This document shows, one piece after another, positions 56,614 to 64,000 of a stretch of 64,000 nt of DNA. Numbering within the stretch: position 1 is the stretch's first letter; every line of letters starts with the position of its first letter. The position numbers and the translations under genes are program-made. Source of the stretch: Saprospiraceae bacterium (GTDB lineage Bacteria > Bacteroidota > Bacteroidia > Chitinophagales > Saprospiraceae); the NCBI GenBank assembly GCA_016709995.1, contig JADJLQ010000001.1:1026001-1090000 (forward strand), given 5' to 3'. Under the pieces are notes generated by a model. The model saw only the letters and a list, made by a program, of their open reading frames with translations. It ran no database searches and had not been told where the DNA came from.

Positions 56614-58248
56614 ATGAAATCAATCGTTTTCTTTTTAGCAACTTGTCTTTTTTTTATAAGTGCTTGCACCAAAAAAGAAGAAAGCCGTACACCAAAAAAA
56701 ACGAATATCCTGTTTATCATGGCAGATGATCATGCCTATCAGGCGATCAGTGCTTACAGCGATCATTTGATCAAAACGCCTAATATCGATCGGATCGCAA
56801 AAGGAGGCATGTTGTTTTCAAATGCCTGTGTCACCAATTCGATTTGTGCACCTTCCCGTGCTACCATTTTGACGGGAAAGTTTAATCACCTTAATGGAAA
56901 AATTGACAATAATCTGCCTTTTGATACTACTCAGCTCACTTTTCCGCAATTATTCCAGCAAGCAGGGTATCAGACTGCCATGTTCGGCAAATTGCACTTT
57001 GGCAACAATCCCAAAGGCGTAGATGAGTTTATGATTTTGCCTGGACAAGGAGATTATATCAACCCTTCTTTTAATACTTCACGTGGAGATACTACCATAA
57101 CGGGTTACGCGACAGACATTATCACCGATCTCACTTTGGACTGGCTTTCAAAGAAAAGAGATACTACCAGGCCATTCATGATGATGTATCTGCATAAAGC
57201 ACCTCACCGACCCTGGTGGCCAAGGCCTGATAAAATGGCTGAATTTTCTACGAAAACCTTTCCAGAGCCCGCTACTTTATTTGATGATTATAAAAACCGG
57301 GGTACTGCAGCTAAGTCAGCGGAAATGAACATATTCAGGCACATGATGTATACACACGATAGCAAAATCAGGCCAGAAACTTTGGCATCAATGGGCAAAG
57401 TGCTCCCGGATATGCCAATGATTAAAGATGGTTTTACTGGTCCCTACAATCGTGCTAATGCTGATCAAAAAGCCTTATACGATCCTATTATCGATTCGAT
57501 CAATGCTTCATTTAAAGCCAGATGGCCCAAGATGAATGATAAAGAGAAAATGCAATGGAAGTATCAGAGGTACATGCAGGATTACCTGGCTTGTATTTCT
57601 TCAGTTGATGACAATGTTGGCAGGGTACTTGACTATTTAGACGAAAGTGGGTTGGCAGAAAACACCCTTGTCGTGTATACTTCTGACCAGGGATTTTATT
57701 TAGAAGAGCATGGCTGGTTTGACAAAAGATTTATCTATGATGAATCATTTAAAACTCCTCTTCTGATTAGATGGCCACATATGATAAAACCTGGCACCAC
57801 CAATGACGAAATGGTTCAAAACTTAGATTTTGCTCAGACTTTTTTAGAAATAGCAGGCATCGTAGCTCCCAAGGATATGCAAGGAGAAAGCCTGGTGCCT
57901 TTGTTGAAGGGCAATGATACCGCCTGGACCCGGGATGCGGTGTATTACCACTACTATGAATATCCGGCAGTACATATGGTAAAACGACATTACGGTGCTG
58001 TGACGAAAGAGTATAAATTGGTGCACTTTTATGATGATGTCGACGAATGGGAATTGTATGATCGCAAAAAAGATCCGCAGGAAATGAATAATGTATACGC
58101 TGATCCTGCCTATGCCGACATCGTCAAAAATATGACTGCAAAGCTGGCAGATCTCAGAATAAAATACAAAGATTCAAAGGAATTAGATCAGCACTTTATT
58201 AATATTTATAAAGAGAATGGATGGTATAATCGCCTCAATCGAAAATAA
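56614..58248 (+). CDS. S1 sulfatase lipoprotein
   Basis: 544 aa. Lipoprotein signal FFLATCLFFISAC, so probably surface- or periplasm-anchored. Metal-binding NILFIMADDHAYQAIS, and the formylglycine site at Cys78 in CAPSRATILTG, which has the C-x-P-S-R consensus for modification by an anaerobic or FGE-type enzyme encoded elsewhere. The C-terminal LVVYTSDQGFYLEEHGWFDK carries the second metal-ligand set, and the tail (DEWELYDRKKDPQEMNN) is the usual DUF4976-like end. Predicted to desulfate a polysaccharide. Confidence 0.92.
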   Translation: MKSIVFFLATCLFFISACTKKEESRTPKKTNILFIMADDHAYQAISAYSDHLIKTPNIDRIAKGGMLFSNACVTNSICAPSRATILTGKFNHLNGKIDNNLPFDTTQLTFPQLFQQAGYQTAMFGKLHFGNNPKGVDEFMILPGQGDYINPSFNTSRGDTTITGYATDIITDLTLDWLSKKRDTTRPFMMMYLHKAPHRPWWPRPDKMAEFSTKTFPEPATLFDDYKNRGTAAKSAEMNIFRHMMYTHDSKIRPETLASMGKVLPDMPMIKDGFTGPYNRANADQKALYDPIIDSINASFKARWPKMNDKEKMQWKYQRYMQDYLACISSVDDNVGRVLDYLDESGLAENTLVVYTSDQGFYLEEHGWFDKRFIYDESFKTPLLIRWPHMIKPGTTNDEMVQNLDFAQTFLEIAGIVAPKDMQGESLVPLLKGNDTAWTRDAVYYHYYEYPAVHMVKRHYGAVTKEYKLVHFYDDVDEWELYDRKKDPQEMNNVYADPAYADIVKNMTAKLADLRIKYKDSKELDQHFINIYKENGWYNRLNRK

Positions 58249-58416
58249 AGAAGGCCTTTAATCCTTATTCCCTTTTTAAAATACGATGGTAAACTAATTG
58301 ATCATCCAAACCTTTGAATGAGTAAGCTGCTTTCAATTTAAATGTTCCGGGGAATTATTAATTACTTGATTGTGTCTATTTATTCTTGATTTAGGTCCAA
58401 AAAAATTTCTAAGCAT

Positions 58417-59949
58417 ATGTCAATAAAAGCAATATCATTTTTTGCCCTCCTCGTACTATTATCTTCCTGTCAGTCTTTATCTAACGCCCCCAAACTTCCT
58501 AACATTATCATTATTTACTCAGACGATTTGGGCTATGGTGATATCAGCGCTTATGGTGCCACTGACTTTAAAACACCCAACATGGATAGATTGGTGCGTG
58601 GTGGTGTAAAATTCACAAATGGGTATGCGACTTCAGCTACCTGCACCCCTAGTCGGTATGGTTTATTGACCGGCATATATCCATGGAGAAACCAACAAGC
58701 TAAAATTTTGCCTGGCTCTGCACCATTAATTATTGATACTTCGATCAGTACTGTTCCTAAAATGCTAAAAAGTGCAGGCTATACAACAGGGATTGTAGGC
58801 AAATGGCATTTGGGTTTAGGAGCAGGTGACACGGACTGGAATCAACATATCAGTCCGGGACCCAATGAAGTTGGTTTTGATTATTCCTATATCATGGCAG
58901 CTACACAGGACCGCGTGCCTACAGTATATATACAAAATGGCTCAGTAGTCAATCTGGACCCCTCCGATCCAATTGAGATCAATTATGATAAAAATTTTGA
59001 AGGTGAAAAAACCGGTCTTGAAAATCCGGAATTATTAAAAATGAAGTGGCATCATGGACATAATAATAGCATCATAAATGGCATCTCCAGGATTGGTTTT
59101 ATGAAAGGAGGTCAAGCAGCTAAATGGATCGATGAAGACATGGCAGATACTTTTTTGAAAGAAGCCCAAAACTATATCGTTAAAAATAAAAAGCAGCCGT
59201 TCTTTCTATATTATGCTTTGCAACAGCCGCATGTCCCCAGGACCCCGCATCCAAGATTCGTTGGTGCTACCGGGTTAGGGCCACGTGGCGACGCTATCGC
59301 AGAAGCCGATTGGGACATTGGAGAATTGTACAGTACGTTGGAAAAAGAAAAACTATTGGACAATACATTGATTATCCTGTCCAGTGATAACGGACCTGTC
59401 TTAAACGATGGATATTATGATGATGCAGTTGAAAAAAATGGCCATCATCAACCAGCTGGAGGTCTGCGGGGTGGAAAATACAGTCTTTTTGATGCTGGTA
59501 CCCGGGTCCCATTTGTGGTGTATTGGAAAAACAAGATCGCTCCTAAAGTGTCCGATGCTTTGATTTCTCAACTCGATCTTTACGCTTCACTAGCCAAACT
59601 GGTAGGTAGCAAAGAATCTACTCAGGATAGCGAAAATTTGCTGGAGACACTATTGGGAAAAGATACTGTCGGTAGATCAGCCTTGGTACTGGAAGCTACT
59701 TCAAGAACTGCTTTGAGAGCAGGTGATTGGGCTCTTATACCTCCATACAATGGCCCTACGATCAATGAGTTCGTCAATATAGAACTCGGAAATTTTCTGG
59801 AATATGCACTGTACAATTTGAAGACGGACAAAGGTCAACAGGAAAATCAGGCTGCTAAGCATCCTGAAAAATTAAATGAAATGATAGCCCTGTTTGAAAA
59901 ATTGAGGGGCAAAGCCTATTCAAATTCTGACCAGTTGGAAGTAAAATAA
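58417..59949 (+). CDS. S1 sulfatase lipoprotein (second)
   Basis: 510 aa. Lipoprotein signal FFALLVLLSSC; metal-binding IIIIYSDDLGYGDISAYGA and formylglycine Cys76 in CTPSRYGLLTG. SSDNGPVLNDGYYDD is the second metal-ligand part. It belongs to a different arylsulfatase subfamily from the upstream sulfatase (GYGD rather than HAYQ motif) and lacks a DUF4976 tail. The 168-base gap to the first sulfatase does not show a terminator, so they may be co-expressed. Substrate not predictable. Confidence 0.92.
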   Translation: MSIKAISFFALLVLLSSCQSLSNAPKLPNIIIIYSDDLGYGDISAYGATDFKTPNMDRLVRGGVKFTNGYATSATCTPSRYGLLTGIYPWRNQQAKILPGSAPLIIDTSISTVPKMLKSAGYTTGIVGKWHLGLGAGDTDWNQHISPGPNEVGFDYSYIMAATQDRVPTVYIQNGSVVNLDPSDPIEINYDKNFEGEKTGLENPELLKMKWHHGHNNSIINGISRIGFMKGGQAAKWIDEDMADTFLKEAQNYIVKNKKQPFFLYYALQQPHVPRTPHPRFVGATGLGPRGDAIAEADWDIGELYSTLEKEKLLDNTLIILSSDNGPVLNDGYYDDAVEKNGHHQPAGGLRGGKYSLFDAGTRVPFVVYWKNKIAPKVSDALISQLDLYASLAKLVGSKESTQDSENLLETLLGKDTVGRSALVLEATSRTALRAGDWALIPPYNGPTINEFVNIELGNFLEYALYNLKTDKGQQENQAAKHPEKLNEMIALFEKLRGKAYSNSDQLEVK

Positions 59950-60138
59950 GAAAAAGCCATTACTGATTCAAAATACATTGTACCTATAAAGAAGCAAGCT
60001 GCTAATCCATCATCAATAAAGGCTGAGTATACATGTATTACAGTTGAATGCCAATTTCTATAATGAATAAAAATAAATTTATTCAAATATTTGTGATTTT
60101 TAGGATCCTGGTTCGAATAATAATGCATAATACACTTG

Positions 60139-60654
60139 ATGGTACATTCAGCAGAAAAATCCGAATTATTTGTTTCAGTTATAGAGGCGCACAAAGGCAT
60201 CCTTTTTAAAATAACCAATTCTTATTGCAAAAATGCTGAAGACAGAAAGGATCTATTGCAGGAAATAATCATTCAGCTCTGGAAATCATTTGACCGTTAC
60301 GATAGCCACTTTAAGTTTTCTACCTGGATCTATCGTATTGCTTTAAACGTATCTATAACCTATTTCAGAAAGGCCAATCGCAGAAAACAGGTTTATGGTG
60401 CGATAACGGATGACATACTTTGGATGAGTGAAGAAAATACATCTAATACTCTTGAAGCAAAAATCAACTATTTACATCATTCGATCTCAGAGTTAAAACC
60501 ATTGGATAAAGCACTAATGATACTATATCTTGAAGAAAATAGTTACAAAGACATTGCCCTCATCATGGGTATTTCAGAGACCAACGTAGGTACTAAAATC
60601 AATAGAATCAAAGCGGCACTAAAAGAAAAATTCTCCACCATTAAAACTTTATAA
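60139..60654 (+). CDS. ECF-type RNA polymerase sigma factor
   Basis: About 171 aa from ATG 60139. Sigma region 2 reads KGILFKITNSYCKNAEDRKD and LLQEIIIQLWKSFDRYDSHF, with FSTWIYRIALNVSITYFRKA as the end of region 2. Region 4 has the helix-turn-helix YKDIALIMGISETNVGTKIN. A typical ECF sigma of Bacteroidota. The next gene starts 3 bases after its stop and is probably its membrane partner, so transcription of this pair may answer an envelope signal. Confidence 0.92.
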   Translation: MVHSAEKSELFVSVIEAHKGILFKITNSYCKNAEDRKDLLQEIIIQLWKSFDRYDSHFKFSTWIYRIALNVSITYFRKANRRKQVYGAITDDILWMSEENTSNTLEAKINYLHHSISELKPLDKALMILYLEENSYKDIALIMGISETNVGTKINRIKAALKEKFSTIKTL

Positions 60655-60657
60655 TAG

Positions 60658-61308
60658 ATGCAAGACACAGACCTAATCCAACTTTGGAAATCCTATGACA
60701 AAAAGTTAGAAGAAAACCTGGCCATCAATAGGCAGAATACCTTCGAAATCACCAAATTAAAACTAAAGTCGCACCTCCTGTCTATGAAACCTCTCAAAAT
60801 GTTTACAATTGTACTGGGTATCTTATGGGTGGTATTTCTAGACAGTTTAATTGTAGTTCTTTTCCATTTTGCAAGTCCATTCTTATTGATTTCAGCAGGC
60901 TTGGTTTCTCTGCTCAATAAGCTAGCCATTGGGATTTATATTTATCAGATGGCACTTATCTCCGAGGTAAACATTGACGCTCCGGTCATTTCAACTCAAG
61001 ACAAGTTGGCCAGATTAAAATCAAGTACTATTTGGATTGCTCGTATACTATTTCTCCAAATTCCATTTTGGACAATTTTTTATTGGAATTCACAAATGTT
61101 TGAAAATGGTAATGCTCTACTATGGACACTTCAAATTTTAATAACTATCTCCGGCACTTACCTGGCATTATGGCTTTTTTTCAATATCAAATACGAAAAC
61201 AAAGATAAAAGCTGGTTCAAACTATTATTTTCCGGTGCCGGTTGGAATCCGGTTGCTGAGTCGATAAAACTTTTAGAAGAGGTGGAAGATTTTAAAGATG
61301 AACGATAA
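60658..61308 (+). CDS. Membrane protein, possible anti-sigma partner
   Basis: 216 aa. The cytoplasmic N-terminus (about 35 residues, LIQLWKSYDKKLEENLAINR then EITKLKLKSHL) precedes four predicted spans (MFTIVLGILWVVFLDSLIVV, FLLISAGLVSLLNKLAIGIY, IARILFLQIPFWTIFYW, ILITISGTYLALWLFFNI). It lacks a ZAS zinc motif. Small proteins with this N-terminal stretch follow ECF sigma genes in many Bacteroidota, so an anti-sigma role is likely but unproven. Confidence 0.75.
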   Translation: MQDTDLIQLWKSYDKKLEENLAINRQNTFEITKLKLKSHLLSMKPLKMFTIVLGILWVVFLDSLIVVLFHFASPFLLISAGLVSLLNKLAIGIYIYQMALISEVNIDAPVISTQDKLARLKSSTIWIARILFLQIPFWTIFYWNSQMFENGNALLWTLQILITISGTYLALWLFFNIKYENKDKSWFKLLFSGAGWNPVAESIKLLEEVEDFKDER

Positions 61309-61534
61309 TTCTATTTGAAGTCTTTGTGCCTAGTTATAAGATTTTTAAGCTCCAATCCCTTTAAAGAACGCATTGTAACTATTTATCAATCAATTGATTA
61401 CGAACTTTATTATTCCTAAGTGACTTTGGAAACCAATATCTCTGTCCAATTTTGTGATATTTTGCGACCCCCTGAATGTAGGGACCAAGATGTAAGATGT
61501 TTATTTTACCGCCATTCAAACCAAACACCAGGGC

Positions 61535-64000
61535 ATGCACCATACTAAAGAACGAAAAAGACTCGCAGAACGAATTGATAATAAAGGTTGGAAAAAATGG
61601 GGCCCTTATCTATCTGAAAGACAATGGGGTACAGTAAGAGAAGATTATAGTGCTCATGGAGACGCCTGGAATTACTTTTCCCATGACCTGGCCAGGTCCC
61701 GCGCCTATCGCTGGGGCGAAGATGGTATCGGAGGCATCTCGGACAATAAACAATTCGTATGTTTTGCGTGTGCTTTTTGGAACCATGAAGATAAAATCAT
61801 AAAAGAAAGGTTATTTGGACTGACGAATATCCAGGGCAACCATGGCGAAGATGTAAAAGAGGTCTATTATTACCTTGACAGTACACCCACACATTCTTAC
61901 ATGAAGATGCTGTATAAATACCCGACCAAAGAATTTCCTTACGATGAGTTCATCGAGCATAATGAGACAAGGAATACCACCCATAGTGAATATGAGATGC
62001 ACCAGACGGAAATGTTTAAAAACAATGAATACTTTGATATTTATATAGAATACGCCAAAGGCGATATTAATGATATATGCATCAAAATCACCGCCACCAA
62101 CAAAAGTGAAGCCCCTGCCCCACTGGTGTTTTTGCCCACGCTGTGGTTTAGAAACTATTGGTCCTGGGGATATGAAGACCTAAAAGCCAAACCAAATCTC
62201 CACGCAGTGACAGACCAAACGATCTCCTTACAACACATGTATTTTGATAGACTACATCTTTATTGTGATGGTGCTGATGAACTGATATTTTGTGAAAACG
62301 AAACTAATATCAAAAAGGTATTTAATCAAGATTCGGAAAATGGATATCCTAAAGATGGGATCAACGATTACATCACTTTAAAGGATGATACTTGCATCAA
62401 TCCCAAAAAATCCGGCACCAAGGCATCAGCAGTTTTTCGCAAAAATCTTCAGCCTCAAGAAACGGTCGTTGTGCGTTTACGATTTACCGACCTGATTTAC
62501 CTGAACTCGCCATTTAAGGAGTTTGAGGAAATATTTAAATTACGAATAGCTGAAGCTGATGAATTTTATGCTACCATTCAGCGAAAGATCCAATCTCAGG
62601 AAGAAAAAAACATCCAAAGGCAGGCCCTTGCCGGCATGATGTGGAACAAGCAGTTTTATTATTTTAATGTGGAGCAATGGTCAGAAGGTGATCCAATCAT
62701 GCCCCACAACTTTGAATCGCGCCATTGGGTTAGAAACAAAGCCTGGAAACATGCTTATATGGCCAATATCCTTTCGATGCCGGATAAGTGGGAATATCCC
62801 TGGTTTGCAGCTTGGGATCTTGCCTTTCACACAGTGACTATTGCTATGGTAGATCCTGATTTCGCCAAAAGGCAACTGGCGGTGGTTCTAAGGGAATATT
62901 ATATGCACCCCAATGGCCAGATGCCTGCTTATGAATGGAATTTTTCAGATGTAAATCCGCCGGTGCATGCATGGGCAGCATTAAAAGTATATGAGATCGA
63001 GAAAGAGCAAAATGGCGGAGTGGGTGATTTGAGATTTCTTGAAAGAATTTTCCACAAACTGCTCCTCAATTTCACCTGGTGGGTCAATCAAAAAGATGAG
63101 GATGGAAACAATATTTTTGGTGGTGGCTTTTTAGGTTTGGACAATATCGGCGTGTTCGACCGCAATGATCAAATGCCTGGTATCAAACTGAAACAAGCAG
63201 ATGCTACCGGTTGGATGGCCATCTATACCCTCAATATGCTTAAAATCGCATGTGAAATTTCCCTTGAGCGCTCTGCCTACCAGGATATGGCTTCTAAGTT
63301 TTTTGAACACTTTTTATACATCGCTGCCGCTATCAACAAACCACTGGATGAAAAAGGAATGGGTCTTTGGGATGAGGAGGATCAGTTTTACTATGACAAA
63401 ATTCACACTCCTGAATCCAATACTGTGTTTCTTAAATTAAGATCCCTGGTGGGCCTGATTCCGTTGTGTGCTGTGGTAGTCATCGACGACCAATTATTGG
63501 CCAAACTGCCTGATTTCAAGAGACGACTGGAGTGGATACTAAAAAACCGACCTGACCTGGCCTCTTTGATTTCAAGGTGGCATGAAGAGGGCAAGGGCAA
63601 TTCGCATTTGTTATCCCTATTACGAGGACACAGGATGCGGATGGTTTTTAGTAGATTGTTTGACCAAAATGAATTTTTGTCTGATTACGGTATTCGCTCT
63701 CTTTCAAAGCATTATCTTGACCATCCGTACAATTTCAATCTCCAGGGGCAAAGGCTGACTGTGACTTATACCCCGGGTGAATCCGATCTTACCATGATGG
63801 GGGGCAATTCAAACTGGAGAGGACCGATTTGGTTTCCCATAAATTACCTGATCATAGACAGCTTGCATCAATACTCTTATTATTACGGGGATGCCTACGA
63901 AGTAGAGTATCCGGCTGGTTCTGGCCACATCGTCACTATCAGAGAGGCTGCTTATAGAATTTCTCAAAAGCTCATAGATATATTTCGTAAAAACGATGAT
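61535..64000 (+). CDS. GH63-type glycoside hydrolase (partial, runs off the window)
   Basis: 822 codons open from ATG 61535 to the last base with no stop, so the gene continues past 64000. The start HHTKERKRLAERIDNKGWKK and WGPYLSERQWGTVREDYSAH is highly characteristic of bacterial GH63 / MGH1-type glucosidases. The (alpha/alpha)6 catalytic part includes GMMWNKQFYYFNVEQW, WFAAWDLAFHTVTIAMVDPD, GQMPAYEWNFSDVNPPVHAW and GNSNWRGPIWFPINYLI. The usual activity is alpha-glucosidase or mannosylglycerate/glucosylglycerate hydrolase. No signal peptide, so cytoplasmic. Confidence 0.93.
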   Translation, partial: MHHTKERKRLAERIDNKGWKKWGPYLSERQWGTVREDYSAHGDAWNYFSHDLARSRAYRWGEDGIGGISDNKQFVCFACAFWNHEDKIIKERLFGLTNIQGNHGEDVKEVYYYLDSTPTHSYMKMLYKYPTKEFPYDEFIEHNETRNTTHSEYEMHQTEMFKNNEYFDIYIEYAKGDINDICIKITATNKSEAPAPLVFLPTLWFRNYWSWGYEDLKAKPNLHAVTDQTISLQHMYFDRLHLYCDGADELIFCENETNIKKVFNQDSENGYPKDGINDYITLKDDTCINPKKSGTKASAVFRKNLQPQETVVVRLRFTDLIYLNSPFKEFEEIFKLRIAEADEFYATIQRKIQSQEEKNIQRQALAGMMWNKQFYYFNVEQWSEGDPIMPHNFESRHWVRNKAWKHAYMANILSMPDKWEYPWFAAWDLAFHTVTIAMVDPDFAKRQLAVVLREYYMHPNGQMPAYEWNFSDVNPPVHAWAALKVYEIEKEQNGGVGDLRFLERIFHKLLLNFTWWVNQKDEDGNNIFGGGFLGLDNIGVFDRNDQMPGIKLKQADATGWMAIYTLNMLKIACEISLERSAYQDMASKFFEHFLYIAAAINKPLDEKGMGLWDEEDQFYYDKIHTPESNTVFLKLRSLVGLIPLCAVVVIDDQLLAKLPDFKRRLEWILKNRPDLASLISRWHEEGKGNSHLLSLLRGHRMRMVFSRLFDQNEFLSDYGIRSLSKHYLDHPYNFNLQGQRLTVTYTPGESDLTMMGGNSNWRGPIWFPINYLIIDSLHQYSYYYGDAYEVEYPAGSGHIVTIREAAYRISQKLIDIFRKNDD

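Overview
The window looks like a chromosome segment of a Bacteroidota bacterium, most likely a Saprospiraceae-type lineage. Reasons: several genes have Bacteroidota promoter -7 boxes (TAnnTTTG); a secreted protease ends in a type IX secretion (T9SS) sorting domain; families typical of the phylum are present (BT_3928-like DoxX protein, DUF5777, DUF6089, YfhO, long NusB, the tmRNA tag ending YAIAA). Composition is AT-rich and housekeeping genes are intact.

Layout. (1) 1-9.8 kb: a minus-strand housekeeping operon nusB-guaA-lipoprotein-trmH, a DUF1599/DoxX pair, and a five-gene operon of cytochrome-c-like lipoproteins, an OB-fold protein, YceI and a DUF5777 barrel. (2) 10.2-10.9 kb: a tandem module in which a GIY-YIG nuclease gene starts inside a broken tRNA-Arg copy and ends just before the intact tRNA-Arg(UCU). 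(3) 11.9-36 kb: a surface polysaccharide island on both strands (nucleotidyltransferase, sugar-nucleotide dehydratase, GT2, GT10, GT9, TylF and FkbM methyltransferases, a CDP-paratose 2-epimerase-like gene, Wzx-like flippase, YfhO). A T9SS metalloprotease, an IS3 element and a second degenerate IS interrupt it. Many genes here carry frameshifts; those I could reconstruct are mostly one-base homopolymer contractions, and 20.8-21.3 kb holds implausibly long homopolymers, so consensus error is a serious explanation. (4) 36.2-41.3 kb: a fused 5-oxoprolinase followed by an Nramp-fold transporter lacking the metal-binding residues. (5) 41.3-45.3 kb: a sugar kinase/nucleotidyltransferase pair divergent from a FucP/NagP-type transporter, then an S9 peptidase with its middle deleted. 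(6) 45.3-45.9 kb: a yoeB toxin remnant next to the tmRNA gene. (7) 46-51.6 kb: MATE pump, BaiN-like flavoprotein, uridine kinase divergent from a NupG-like permease, DUF6089 protein. (8) 51.8-64 kb: degradative functions (amidohydrolase, Xaa-Pro aminopeptidase, sialate O-acetylesterase, two sulfatases), an ECF sigma factor with a membrane partner, and a GH63-type glycosidase running off the end.

The points I find most worth following are the tRNA/GIY-YIG/palindrome module, the oxoprolinase plus metal-ligand-free Nramp pair, the cytochrome cassette with three different heme-motif spacings, and the toxin remnant beside tmRNA. All functions are read from sequence motifs by eye; no database search was run.
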